64,000 nucleotides of DNA, from contig JAZAYU010000012.1 of assembly GCA_038501625.1 (NCBI GenBank), positions 3,162,001 to 3,226,000 of the forward strand. Direction: 5' to 3'. The translations under genes and the position numbers were made by a program. A model generated the notes under the pieces. It worked only from the letters and a program-made list of their open reading frames with translations. It was not told where the DNA came from and ran no database searches. The DNA comes from Corbicula japonica (Eukaryota; Mollusca; Bivalvia; Venerida; Cyrenidae). Shown here in pieces: positions 24,560 through 37,700 of this stretch (the stretch's first letter is position 1; each line of letters opens with the position of its first letter).

Positions 24560-25740
24560 TACATCAGCTAAGTACAAAGATAACGCGAGTTCGAGTTGTT
24601 GCACATGGTTATGATGATGAACCATTCACAACGAATGGTTTGATTTACACTACTGCAGCAAAAGCATAATTCTGTTCACATTGATATCTATAAAATTAAC
24701 ATCATCGACAATTCAGCAAGTTTAAAGAGATATTGAGTTATCTCATCATATCTGTTTCATTCGATACCATGAGGATATATCTGCAACAGTTTTGCATAGC
24801 TAATTCTAGCATTCTAAACAGTTTATGCATGTCATATATATCACAAAAACATCTATCATTATCAAAATGACAAATAAAAGATTTATCAATCATTGACAAT
24901 CGTTTCCCATAAACATACATTCATGCATTTATGCATACATTAATCTAGAACACAATACGATAAAAAAATATGCGAAACCCATCACATTATCCACTTTAAT
25001 CTGTCAGAAAAATCGACTGGCTTTAGACAAAATGATATAAACAGGGTTAATATGTTTAGAATGATAAAAATGAATATCAGTGTACATATATTATACTGCA
25101 AAGAAAATGTACTTTGCACTAAACTTTAAATCAAATGTAAAAAATTTATAGAAGTTCGTGGGGCTTATTTGTTTGTTGTTTTATAAATCTCACAATCAGG
25201 AGCGTAATTTCCTTAAACCTCTCGAGTTATTTTAGTTCTTTTGTAGTGTTGTTTTGCTGTTGTTGGTTTTTTCTTTAGGTTACAAAAATCGCACAACTTG
25301 AAAATTACACTTAAGACTTACCGAAATTAAGCAATATCCTCTAACGGTAACTATTACTTTCCTTTGGTAAGAGAGCTTTGATTTTTTGGGGGGAAAATAT
25401 AAGGATATCTGCGCTCTCTGTTTAGTTTGTTAAGGTATTTTGGGAATTTCAAATTCACAGTATATTGATATGTTTTCTAATATCACCGTAACAGAATAGT
25501 GGCCAGCCATTTCCTTGAGCTGCGCCTAACATCGTATTTATTGAAATACCATTAATGTTACCTGTTCATTAGATTGTAATTAGCCGAAGTATTACTTGCG
25601 TTACTGTATATAGCAAGTCACGCTTGTTCCCCCTGGTGTTTGGAAATATTGGAGCCAACTTCAATATTTCTTTATACAGGGTGAACACTACATAACCTTC
25701 TAAAGGTATTTATCCGAACTAAATATGTTTGTCACGTGAC
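24560..25740. other. AT-rich intergenic DNA
   Basis: Nothing beyond scattered short frames. No exon or element recognised. Confidence 0.45.
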
Positions 25741-25749
25741 TATCTGCTT

Positions 25750-26640
25750 ATTGATAAACTATCTACATGCGCTAGTACACTTGCATTAACCACACGGTAA
25801 TTGCACGTTTTATTTCAGTTTAACTCTTAAGTTGACACTCGAATGCGTTTGTGCATTTGTATTACTTACACGGTAAATTGAAAGGCATTTCTTCTGTAAT
25901 ACTTGAACATTCGAATGAGCTCGTATATGTGCATTAATTATATGTAATTAGAATGACAATACTTTACACATACTTAAATAATTAAATGCCTTTGTACATG
26001 CTCATTGTTTACAGGGTAATTTTGAATGGCAAAAAAAATCAGTAATACTGATTGCGTTGGGAATGTGCATTAATAACACAATTATCTGATTGGTATTACT
26101 TCACTAATACTTAAACATTCCATTGTGTTTATACATGAGCATTATTTACATGGTAAATTTGAAGGCACTAATTTAGTAATACCTATTAAACGTTTGAAAT
26201 CGTTTGTAAAAATGCATTACTCTGTTATCTGGATGGCACTTTTTAGTATTACGTAAATATCTCAATACGTTTACACATGTGCACTACTTACATGGTAATT
26301 TGAAAGTCACTATTTTTATTAATAACCATTTAAATACGTTGTACATGTACATGGTATACACGACAACTCGGATGGAACTCTATCAATTATACTTTAACAA
26401 TTAGATGCGCTTAGACATGCGCATTCATTATATTGTAATTTGAATGGCAACATTTCATAAAAACCGAAATATCCGAATTATTTTGTACAGGTGCAGCAAT
26501 ATATCCAATTTGAATGGCATCATTTCAGCGATACTGTATCTTTTGAATGCGTACGTACATGTGCATTTTAGATGGTTATTTGGAAGGAACGTTTTCATCA
26601 ATATTAGGATACATGTACCCTACTTACACTTTATGTAAGT
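25750..26640. repeat. Degenerate tandem repeat, unit about 80-90 bp
   Basis: Roughly ten diverged units share the order AATGCGTTTGTACATG, TGCATTA, TTACATGGTAATTTGAA, TGGCA and TAATACT. Drift between units is high, which suggests an old satellite-like array. It ends about 500 bp before the LINE frame. Confidence 0.7.
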
Positions 26641-27173
26641 CGAACGTCACTATTTGGACTATTTGACAATACTTTAACATTGAAAATAAAAGTTCTCCAG
26701 ATACCTTTTGTAAAGTCAATACAATCTATTTAAATGTGTACTTTTGTAACTATTTTAATTTGTAACGATCTGAATTATTTTTAATGAGACAATGAAGTAT
26801 TTCGAGATTATTCCTTAATTTGATTCCAATATATATATATGCAGTAACATCGGCACCGCTAGCAAAAAAAAATTTTTTTTTCATTAACATGGATGCAACT
26901 GTACATGTCACTTGTTTTATAGTACTTTTTGTTACTTTATTGTTGTACTTAGACTTTATTGTGGTGGACTTGTTGGAACTTTTCTATTCTGCTTACAATG
27001 GCTATCGTCGGAGCTTCACTTATTATTATTATTACTATTATGTTTGTGTTGTGTTTATCCCATACGGGTGATTTAAATGTTGGAGTTTTCCGTCGATGGC
27101 CATCGTGTATTACATATCGCACGCTTACACTTATTGTATTATTTTGTAACATTTGTATATCTTTTATCAAAAT

Positions 27174-30100
27174 ATGACTCAATCAAATAACCATAGCCTT
27201 TCAATTTTGCATCTTAATATAAGAAGCATTAGACATAAGATAAACTTTTTACAAGAAAATTTTTCAGATTTTGATCTCTTATGCTTTACCGAAACTCACT
27301 TAGACCAGTCATTAGATAACAACGCTTTACATATTGAAGGTTTTAAAGATATATATCGTAAAGATGTGACTTGCCACTCAGGGGGTATAATTATCTATGT
27401 TTCGGACAAAATATCGTCAAGCATCATCATCGACTATGACTTTTTATTACCCGAATCTATCTGGATAAAAATTAACAATAAAAGTGAGCAATTAGTTATT
27501 TGTGCATTATATAGACGGCCGAATTCCCCAGTCGAATTTTGGAATAATTTAGATGTATGCATTGAAAAATCTCTAGATAACTGTCCGAAATTAATATTAG
27601 TCGGTGACATAAATGAAGATCAGCTTAACAACAGGAACCGGAAATTAATAGATATTTTAGAATTAAATGGTTTAAAAAATATTATTAAAGAACCCACACG
27701 AGTTACGGACAATACTTCTACGTTAATTGATCCTATTATCGTTTCAAATAATATCGATATTCAATATAGTGGGGTCACTCCAGTGCCGCCTGAAATAAGT
27801 GATCACAGGGGTACTTTTGTGTTGATACCTTTTTCGTACAGTCTTGACAGATCTTATAAACGCCGTGTTTGGTTTTATAACAAAGCTGACTTTGCGTTAT
27901 TAAATAGACTTGTCACCACCACGAATTGGGATTTTTTGAACAATGATAATATTAACGAATCTTGTGAACAGTTTCATGACAGATTTTTAGAATTAGCGTC
28001 ACAATGTATTCCAAACAAAACTGTATTAATTAGGCCAAATGATAAACCATGGTTTGATTCTACAATTCGTAAGTTCATGAAATTAAAAGATAAACAACGT
28101 AAAAAAGCACAAATTACAAAACTTGAGTCAGACTGGTTACAATATAAAAAACTAAGAAACAAAGTAAATAACCTCAAATCACACGCGAAAGAAATTTTTT
28201 TCTCGTCAATTGATGAGACTCTGGCTGACGCGAAACAAACAAATCCTAAAAAATATTGGAAATTATTGAAATATTACGTAAAAAGTAACAAGAATAGTGA
28301 AATAATTCCACCTTTAATTACAATTCTTCCAAATGGTCAAGATCAATACGCATTTACAGACAGTGAAAAAGCAAATACTTTAAACGACTATTTTGTATCA
28401 ATTTCAAATATTGACGACTCTTCCGCAAATCTACCCGAATTTACCCCTAAAACTTTGGCCTCCCTTTTTACTTTAAACATATCTGAGTTAGAAATTTGTG
28501 ATACTTTATCAAATCTTCAAACAAAAAAGGCGAATGGCGAGGATGGTATTAGTAATAAAATGTTAAAAGAAACGTGTAAATCCACTTGTAAACCGTTATG
28601 TATTTTGTTTAATAGATCAATCCAACTTGGTATATTCCCTTATATATGGAAAAAAGCTCTTGTAATTCCACTTTTTAAAAAAGGTGACAACAATATTCCT
28701 TCTAACTACCGTCCAATTTCCCTCTTAAGTTGCGTTGGTAAAGTTATGGAACGCGTTGTGTACAAACATTTATACAACTTTTTGAACATCAACAACCTAC
28801 TCTACAAAAACCAAAGTGGCTTTAGACCCAATCACTCGACTGTATACCAACTCATTGAGTTATATAACCAAATTTGTTACTCTTTAGACAATAGATTAGT
28901 ATCCGCCATTATTTTTTGCGACATATCTAAGGCATTTGACCGAGTTTGGCACAAAGGCTTGTTGTTTAAATTGCGTCAAAATGGAATAAACGGTCAATTA
29001 CTTAGATGGATTGAGAACTATCTTTCTGACCGATCTCAAAAGGTTATTGTAGGTCAAAGTGTATCATCTATCAAAGCTATAAACGCGGGTGTTCCTCAAG
29101 GCTCTATACTAGGTCCTCTCTTCTTTTTAGTTTACGTGAACGACATAGTCGATAATTTACTAAGTATTGCCCGCTTATTTGCTGACGACACATCAATTGC
29201 CCAAACAACGTCTAACGTCGCAGACCTAGAAGGAATTTTGAACCATGATCTACATTATATATTAGCATGGTCAAAACAATGGTTAGTTAAATTTAACCCA
29301 GACAAAACGGAGGTGTTATTCATAGCAAATTCAAAAACAGCAGTTCCACCCAAACTCATATTTAACAATGTTGAATTAAATTTTACTCAGCATCATAAAC
29401 ACTTAGGTGTTACCTTAAGCGACGATGGCAAATGGCACGATCACATAAACAATACTATTACTTCATGTTCAAAAGTTTTAGGTTTAATGCGAGCCCTTAA
29501 ATTTAAAATGAACAGAAAAACATTAAATCAAATATATATTTCATATTTAAGACCAATTTTAGAATATGCTTCTGCAGTTTGGGACGGGTGTTCAGAATTT
29601 GAAAAAATTAAACTAGAAAGAATACAGTACGAAGCCGCTAGAATCGTAACTGGACTCACAAGATCTGTCTCAATTAACAATCTTATACACGAAATTGGTT
29701 GGATGTCACTTGATGATAGACGAAAAATGCAAAAACTTTGTATAATGTTCAAACTTAACCAGGGCTTGCTCCCTGATGAATTTTCTAATATATTTCCCGA
29801 CTTCGTAAGAAATGTAAGCCACTACAATTTGAGAAACATTGAACACTTCAGTTCTGTTGCAAGGAGAACCAGCCTATTTGCAAAATCGTTTGTACCGTCT
29901 GCAACTGAATTGTGGAATTCCTTACCTGTTGACATTAAATCTTGTTCAACTATTTCAACTTTTAAATTAAAACTAAAAAAATTGTACTTAAGCCCTAGTA
30001 GTATTCCAGAGTATTTTGTTTCTGGGAAACGAATGCAAAGTGTATTACATGCCAGAATTAGGAATAATTGCAGCAACTTAAATAGTGACCTATATAACAA

Positions 30101-30335
30101 TCACTTAACTGACAATCCGACATGCAGCTGCAACAACGGTATTGAAGATGCAAATCACTTTTTTCTTATATGTTCAAATTATAATGTCCAAAGATTTCTT
30201 TTGCTACGAGTTCTTCAAAATTTCGATGTTAATATTGATCTTTTACTATTTGGAAACAGATCACTAACAATTGCTGATAATCAATTAATATTTAAATGTG
30301 TCCATCATTTTATTAAAGACACTAAACGATTTTAA
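27174..30335 (+). CDS. LINE polyprotein: endonuclease and reverse transcriptase, intact frame
   Basis: This is an uninterrupted frame of 1053 residues from the ATG at 27174. It encodes an AP-type endonuclease with LHLNIRSIRHK (near residue 13), TETHLD (near 40), GDINED (near 143) and SDHRG (near 209). A reverse transcriptase follows: NYRPISLLSC (near 510), SGFRPNHST, DISKAFDRVWHKGLL, GVPQGSILGPLFF (near 639), the catalytic FADD (near 668), and NPDKTE. The tail has a zinc-knuckle-like pattern CSCNNGIEDANHFFLIC near residue 983. The architecture fits the CR1/Jockey side of LINEs. All catalytic motifs are present and there are no frameshifts, so it may be young. No separate ORF1 is visible upstream. 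Confidence 0.93.
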   Translation: MTQSNNHSLSILHLNIRSIRHKINFLQENFSDFDLLCFTETHLDQSLDNNALHIEGFKDIYRKDVTCHSGGIIIYVSDKISSSIIIDYDFLLPESIWIKINNKSEQLVICALYRRPNSPVEFWNNLDVCIEKSLDNCPKLILVGDINEDQLNNRNRKLIDILELNGLKNIIKEPTRVTDNTSTLIDPIIVSNNIDIQYSGVTPVPPEISDHRGTFVLIPFSYSLDRSYKRRVWFYNKADFALLNRLVTTTNWDFLNNDNINESCEQFHDRFLELASQCIPNKTVLIRPNDKPWFDSTIRKFMKLKDKQRKKAQITKLESDWLQYKKLRNKVNNLKSHAKEIFFSSIDETLADAKQTNPKKYWKLLKYYVKSNKNSEIIPPLITILPNGQDQYAFTDSEKANTLNDYFVSISNIDDSSANLPEFTPKTLASLFTLNISELEICDTLSNLQTKKANGEDGISNKMLKETCKSTCKPLCILFNRSIQLGIFPYIWKKALVIPLFKKGDNNIPSNYRPISLLSCVGKVMERVVYKHLYNFLNINNLLYKNQSGFRPNHSTVYQLIELYNQICYSLDNRLVSAIIFCDISKAFDRVWHKGLLFKLRQNGINGQLLRWIENYLSDRSQKVIVGQSVSSIKAINAGVPQGSILGPLFFLVYVNDIVDNLLSIARLFADDTSIAQTTSNVADLEGILNHDLHYILAWSKQWLVKFNPDKTEVLFIANSKTAVPPKLIFNNVELNFTQHHKHLGVTLSDDGKWHDHINNTITSCSKVLGLMRALKFKMNRKTLNQIYISYLRPILEYASAVWDGCSEFEKIKLERIQYEAARIVTGLTRSVSINNLIHEIGWMSLDDRRKMQKLCIMFKLNQGLLPDEFSNIFPDFVRNVSHYNLRNIEHFSSVARRTSLFAKSFVPSATELWNSLPVDIKSCSTISTFKLKLKKLYLSPSSIPEYFVSGKRMQSVLHARIRNNCSNLNSDLYNNHLTDNPTCSCNNGIEDANHFFLICSNYNVQRFLLLRVLQNFDVNIDLLLFGNRSLTIADNQLIFKCVHHFIKDTKRF

Positions 30336-30600
30336 GCAGCGTGCTCATATATAAAATGTCTACATTTACTATGAAAGGTTCCAACAATGTTTGTCCACCG
30401 CAATTGATATGCGTAGTTCCACCCATGTGTTATCATAGCTAAACAATTATTTTGATAATTCTGTGCCTTTTCAAATGTTATTTATCAAATTGTAGGGTGA
30501 GGGCCGTCATTAACGTGAGTTCTGCACTTGTGGCCCAAACCAATTGCAAATATGTATGTTATCGCATTACATATGAAATGGCAATAAAATATGTTTAAAT
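27174..30600 (+). mobile_element. Non-LTR retrotransposon (LINE, CR1/Jockey-like), ends approximate
   Basis: The element covers the polyprotein plus a 3' untranslated region with AATAAA near 30583. I could not find a target-site duplication or a clear 5' end; the untranslated leader may start anywhere from about 26.82 kb. No poly-A tail or terminal microsatellite is evident. Confidence 0.8.
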
Positions 30601-33500
30601 CAAAGAAAATGTCATTGAATTCTATATAATAATATGCCTTGGATGCACATTCGTATAAACGGATCGGCCGTAAATACGAATACACGTACCATTGCGTACC
30701 ACGTACCAAGATTTCACCCTCTGGTCTAACACCTTTTGTTGTCATCCGCCATTTTGTTTTGAATTTCGGCGTATACAGTTATGTCGGTTATTTGTTAAGT
30801 GGTACGCTTAGAGGTTATTAAATAATAACAGAAAATAACTGTATATAGTAATAAAAGCCGAAAACAATAAGATTTTTCTTTCTTTCTTTTTTTCTCAAAA
30901 CAAATAACGAATAGACAGTCTCTTGAAGCTTTATAGTAGTGACGTCTTTCAGTGTTAAATAATGACGTCATAGATGTGTTTTTGAGGTAATCAGGGGGGG
31001 GGGGGGATATACCGTTAGAAATAAAATAAGCCCCCTTAAACGCAATTTTTTCTAATTCCCATTTGCATAGAAGAAGGTTTGCAGTATAATAAAACATTAA
31101 TTTTGTTTTATTCTTGAAAGCATATGAGACGATTCATTGCCGGTCTGGGGTTCATATTATCTTTTGCTAGCGGTTCGGGTTATATAACACCCAAATGGCG
31201 ATATATCCTCACACACCCTGTCAAGAAACCAAAAGGTCAATGATGTTTGAAGAGTGTTAGACAACCGGAATTTATTTCAGGACTGAATTTGGAATTTACA
31301 TTTCATGACATGTTATGTTTTTAATTTTTGCTGACCTCAAGTTTCTAAATGAATCATATAAAGATAACATGATTAATTATAAGTATATATCAGTTTCTAA
31401 ATTCAAAGGGGTACATGTACATGTAATAGATAGTTCTGAATTAAGATGTGGTAGATAGACCATAGCTTTTAGGTTGCATCACTGTACAAATAAATGTTGT
31501 TAGGAGCAGTCGCCGAGCTGGTTTGTTTCCGTGCAAGTATCATTTTTATAATATGCAAATGACTTCGTTTGGTCTGTAGTGGCTGAAAAGGAATTTGTGC
31601 AAATACGTTAGCCGTTACATCAATAAAACAATCAAGAAATGAAGAGCACTTATATTATGATGGTATCATTTTTCGTGGAAGAGCTGGAGTGGGTTGGTGT
31701 GTGTGAGATCCTAATTTTATACATTAATAATTGGTTTTTCTGACTTCAAAGCTTCTTTTAGCTTTGCTTGATATATCATTTAAAAGGCACATGAATGTTA
31801 AATGTCATGCAACAGTCAAAATACAAGAGAAATATGTAGCAATTTCTTAACTTGAAAACAGACTTTCTGTTTGAGTTCAACCTACCCCCACTTCCACTCT
31901 TACGGAGACAGGAAGACAGTCCATAACAAGGCCAACAATGTCTTAGATGATTATTAATAAAACAACAGTAGAAGTGTAAAACACAGCATTCTTAAAGTCA
32001 CTGTGCTTACAATGTTTGCATCCTTATTTGTTTATTCACAAAATGCAAGATGCGGTGTACAATATTTATTGTTACTATTCCAAATAAAAATTACTAAATA
32101 AAATGTATTTTCTAATAAGGAGTGTTTTTGGAAAGTACGAAGGCAAACAATAGTTACATATTTTTAAATAAAATGTGTATATAGTCTTTCTTATATATTG
32201 TTAATTGTTAATTTCATGATACAATTTCCCACGTAGTATTTATAGTACTGGAATGTATCATCTTTTGTTATACATGTTCTTTTTTTTCAATTTATATGAA
32301 ACTAATCTATTTTACTATTGTTTGATAGGAATAAGGTATAATAAGGTGTTCAAAAGGTTCACGGAAAAGTGCTAATATTTGTTTTTAAAATTTACGAATC
32401 GCTGTGAAACTTTCAAATTTGCAGATTTTGCTATTTTGCGTTTATTTAACAAAACGTATTACTATTCATATTATCATAAAAACGTCGCAGAATTTAACCG
32501 GCCCAAATTGTAAAGAAATCTGGTGCAATTTGTGAAATTAACAACATATTCTACTGCCGTTTTGGGACAGTGTATAGTATTATTCAAGAACTTAATGATT
32601 ATATTGAAAAAGAAAGTTGGAAAACAAAACTTTTCAAAATCTGTGCAGTTCTGAACATTACGGTAATGACGTCTTGCGAACGTTGGACAGAATAATCGAC
32701 AGAACTGTTCAAAATTTCAACTTATTTTGAAACAATTCAGTTTGTAGGACTTTTGTGGAAGACATAAGTATTATAACTACAGTTTAAATAAAGGTGAGAT
32801 ATAAAATAAAGAAAATAGAGCACTGTTTTCGCGACAGAATCAATCGGTTGAGTCTATGAATATTCATATTTAAACATTTTTTGTGTCCTTATGTACCTAT
32901 AACGTTAACCATATTTTTAATTATATAATATATGTTTATGCATATTACTAATATTATTATTTGTCTTTTTATACATTTAAAAAAACTCCTAATTAAAAAG
33001 TACATTTCATTTAGTCATATTGATTTCATATGTTAACAGATAAGTACTATTTGAGTCTTCACTTCAAAAGGCAGATTATTTGATAATAACTTTGAAAGTT
33101 ATTTTCTTTATTTACACCATAAACTGATTTTTTTTGAAAACTGTTAACAAACATGGTTGCCAAAGTCACTTGTAGAAGGTTGTTTTTTTAAACATATGTG
33201 CTATAATTAAGTGAATAATATTCTAACTTTCTAAGCCATTGTTATCCACCTTATGTACTCGGATCATGTAGCAATAACTGTTGACAAATGTGAAAGTATA
33301 GAAAGTCTGTTTTTCAATGTAAGAAATTACCACATGTTTATTTAGTTTTTCCATAACATTAAACATGATATGCACTTTAAATGATTCATAAAGTCACAAG
33401 AAGTTTACATGTCAAAGCTTTTATTTAATCATGAATTCACACACCCGAATCCAATTCTTATCTTTTCATTTCCTTAAAGGTATTTGCTTTTAAATATTTT
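30600..33500. other. AT-rich stretch without recognisable genes
   Basis: It holds a G homopolymer at 30993-31007 and scattered short frames only. If the large minus-strand gene continues leftward, this could be intron or 3' sequence. I found no exon that could be linked in phase. Confidence 0.45.
30993..31007 (+). repeat. Poly-G tract
   Basis: An uninterrupted run of about 15 G in AT-rich surroundings. Confidence 0.9.
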
Positions 33501-33504
33501 GCGA

Positions 33505-33585
33505 GAATTGCTAGTTAGCGCAATCAGTAGTGAGCTTTAGATATTCCGTCATGGTGCTGGTTTAAGTCCTGGTTGTATTATAGCC
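33505..33585 (+). mobile_element. Degenerate tRNA-like SINE fragment
   Basis: GCTAGTTAGCGCAATCAGTAG resembles an A box, and GCTGGTTTAAGTCCTGG resembles a B box at tRNA-like spacing. It is not obviously related to the SINE at 15.6 kb, and the call is weak. Confidence 0.35.
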
Positions 33586-34721
33586 ATTTACCAAATTCAA
33601 TATGGCATTAATCTCTCTAGGCATAGAGGCGGCGTCTATATTTGTGAAGCTGTAATATTAGCCTTTGGTAAGGACAGTTCATAGAACATGAGTGATTAAA
33701 CACCTTGAACAATTTTAACATGTTTTCTTTCAACTGCAATTGCGTAATAAACAAACCGCATTAAGTCAAAAAAATTAACATCTAGTCTAAATGACGGATA
33801 TGCTTTTGTCATTTCTGACATTTCCTAGTAAACAAGATTTAGCTTTCAAAGAGCTAGTCGGGTCAATTATAAACAAACAATGTTTCACCTAGACATTATA
33901 AACCGCAATCGGATACGCAACAAGAAGAGAACACTTTACACTATAAATAACATCTTCGAATCAGTGATGACATGTAATATGCAAATATACCAAAAGCTGA
34001 TCAAATTAAACTTACACTTATATGTTGTTCTTCATTCCGCCACGATACTTTCTTCAAATCAAATTACAAGTCCGATTTCTCTGGCAGGAACAAAAAGATA
34101 GATTCGTTAAAATCTTATTTATGTGTGTAAAATACGTTCTTGATACCATCAAATCATACAGACGACATAGCTTGGAAATCCAAAATCGAAAATAATAAGT
34201 ATGAAAATACTGGACGAAGATGAATGTTAAATATGTTATCATAAGTACATACAATATGCTTATTGAAACTTAACAGATTTATCTAAATACACAATAATAG
34301 ACCATCATTAGCATACATAGCTCAAACAGTCATGAATTCAAATTATTTTCTGTGTTATATGACAGAGAACTTTCTTCATTTGCTCAGTATATATTACATA
34401 CGACAACTCCATATTATATTGTCAAAAACATTACAAATATTATGTAAATGTAATTTTGATATGTAAAGATTATTTTTTGAAAAAGGACCATTATTTGATC
34501 AAAATGAAAGAAATAATCATCATTCTTTGCATCCAGCATAATAAGGTGTGGAAGTTAAAAAGCTGTACTTTAGTTGTTAATACGATTTCATTTCGTGGTA
34601 CATTAAGCTTCAATCACGTGGATAAAATAGCTCGACGTTTTCAAAGAATTGCGCTAAATACAAAAACTCTTAATTAATTTAATCTTTTTGAAAGTTTTTG
34701 TCAAACTGTTTGTAAACTTAC

Positions 34722-37700
34722 TGATTTTCCTCCTGATTTCAATTTTCCTCTTGATTTCGATTTCTCTGCTTCTGGCATGTTCTTCATTAATGTTAACTCT
34801 TTATCATTCTCCTGCAAACAAAATTATAATGAACCCATTTACACATCATAGCAATAGTAAGCGACTCACTGTTTAATCTTTTTTGGACACAGAATATAAC
34901 TTGATAAATAGCTGGATCAGATATTTGGAAGGAGGATCAAGAGAAAAGAACGAAATTAAGGAACATAGACGTATTTCAATGTTCAAAGGGTGATGACGTT
35001 TTATGTATATAATGAAAAGCTTATAGTTGATACAGTTGATGGGTTTATCACAACAGATAAGAGAACAGAACATATCTTTTATATCTCCCAAGTGCTTTTC
35101 ATACGACATGGGGTTATAACACAATCAAATTTATTGCAAATGCTATTGCCCCTACTGGGGAGCGAACCCGTACGGCGACAGCGGAGGTTTCCGGTCGAGA
35201 TACATAACATAGGCAAACCGACAACATCAAAAACACACATAAAAACAAAAAAAAAATAAACAAACAGACAGACAAAAAAAAACGAAACTATTATGATACG
35301 AAAAAGAAAGATATCAGACATGTGAGGAAGAGATCCGCCTTCTTACAGAAATAGTATTAATAATATTTGAAGACCGATTTGGGTTAAAAACAATAAAACA
35401 TTTAGATACACGCCTGTGCACAACAACTGATGATGAAACTAGCCATTATTCAAAAATTCTCACTTCAAAGACATTGTTTATAAAAGCAACTTCAGAGAGC
35501 CCTAGTTCAGTTATTTATTTCCAATTTCAAAATTCTGTGAGTCAGTTGTGGAGTATAATACGACAGGTATTGATGTCAATGTCCGATAGAAATCTATATT
35601 TGGGACCTTTGGAAATTAAATTATGTATTCTAGTCTTTGATAATATTGTGATTGTGAGGATATGACCGGTAGCAAAATTTTGAAAATGGACGTTTTTGAT
35701 ATAACTGGCTACAAATATTTTATAGAAATATTTACTTTAGAAAATAAAAAGCAATGCTAATTTATCCACGACGTTAATCGTAAATACATACTTTAATTAA
35801 AAAAGAAAGGTTCACAACATGATATTCTACATCGCTCTGCATGCCTGGTGATTAACCAATGTACAGTTGATCGTTTGACTACCTCTTTGGTTGCACGAAG
35901 GTGGCAGGGGTTTAAGAGTTTATGAATGTTTATGGTGGAATCTAGTAATAGAACGTAGAAGCACTATCTGTTTCTTTAATCTCTGACATCGTGTTCTTGC
36001 TGATTTTTTCTTAAGGTGCACCGGTCTGGGTAAGGTATTGAGTACCCGCCTTTTTACTTTACCATGTCATCAACTTCTTATGTTTTATATGTTTGTGTGC
36101 TTTTACACATTATAAAACATTGTAAACTTGATAGGTAGCTTGGAGTTATTTCACCAAGACAACTTGTACTTATTTTTATGTGTGTCGGGCTCAATTTCTT
36201 TTAAAGTGGAATATTTTTTCTTCGGATAATTATCAGGGTAAAATATCTTACGGTCGTAAAAACAACGGCTTTCAATATGAAAACATTTATTTAAGAAGCC
36301 ATTTTAGAAAGTTTTTGTCGAACTGTTTGTAAACTTACTGAATCTGTTTTCGATTTTCCACTTGATTTCGATTTCTCTGCTGCTGGCATGTTCTTCATTA
36401 CTGTTAACTCTTTATCATTCTCCTGCAAACAAAAATGATCTCAGACAATCACAGTTACAAATATATAAGCGTAGTGCCAGATATTTTAAGTATTGTTATG
36501 TAAATATCATAGCATTAAAAAGCGAACGATCGTTGCTTAATCTTAACGTTTATAGGTACAGAATTGAAATATTAACAGTTAGTTATTATTTTTTAATTTT
36601 AAGTTTTATTTGACCAACATGAGATTATTCAATTCAAACTAACTCTTGAAATGGAGTAAAAAAACATATTGACATATAAATATACACAACAGACTCTCTG
36701 GCGAGGCCTAGCGTAGAGCGCTAGCATTTAAATTGAAGTCTTGTGTTGCTGTTTTTGGTGTATTGGTGTTAATAGAATTGACCTTATATTCAACGCGTTC
36801 AAGACTAGAATTAAGTAAGAAATATCTGTCAGATGAAACTAGTGTTTTATGTGTGGATTGTTAGTTAAAAGAAATTTACCCCAGTTCCTTTAGAAATCAA
36901 ACTAGTACGATGGGTTTACCAATCTGTTAAATCTGGCAACTATTTTCAATATGCTAAAAACATGTACGAGTCCAGTATTAAAGCATACATCTTCATATAG
37001 TAGAAATAAGCGGTATATTAAAGAATCATTTTATTTTTCTTTTTTCAATTGGCTGCCAAAGAAAATAACATAAATCGTGATTTCTTTCTTTATTTCTTGC
37101 AATGAACTATTAGTCCTTTACTGCATATATTCATTAATTCAGTTGTTGACGAATCATCTAATACATATGTTTTAGGTATGACCGAAACTAATACCTTTTA
37201 AAATACGTCGCTGTTGTTTATTTCGTATGAAATTCACATGAATAAACATAACAAAAGTTGTTTCTATGTTCTTCACCCTCTAATGCCTTGCGCGATGGCT
37301 CAAAGTTTTTTATTTTAAATACCCGTTAATTAACATGTCGTATTCTTAGTTCTATGATTTCATTTACACGTGAACCACTACTACCAGCTTTACTGCGTCT
37401 TATTTATATAACCGAAAATTTAAGCCATCAACGCCATCGTTTATCCTATAGATATTTCTTTAAAGTTTTTATTCAAATTAAGGAGCAGCGTCATTAAAAA
37501 CATATTTTAAGTAATATTGGCATTCTAAATGAACTTTGATATTGGAAATCAGGGTTGGGTTAATTACTTAATTATAAGTAATGTATTAAATTAAAATTAT
37601 TTGGCCACATTGGCCATTAAATTATCATAAACATTGTTCAAGCTTTCAAAAATAATGCATCAAATTTGCATTATTTTTGGTGCATAATCATCATCACTAA

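Noticed and set aside
26820..27182. Short frames before the LINE, possible ORF1
   Set aside because: They are low-complexity (runs of Tyr and Ile) and lack any RNA-binding or zinc-knuckle motif.
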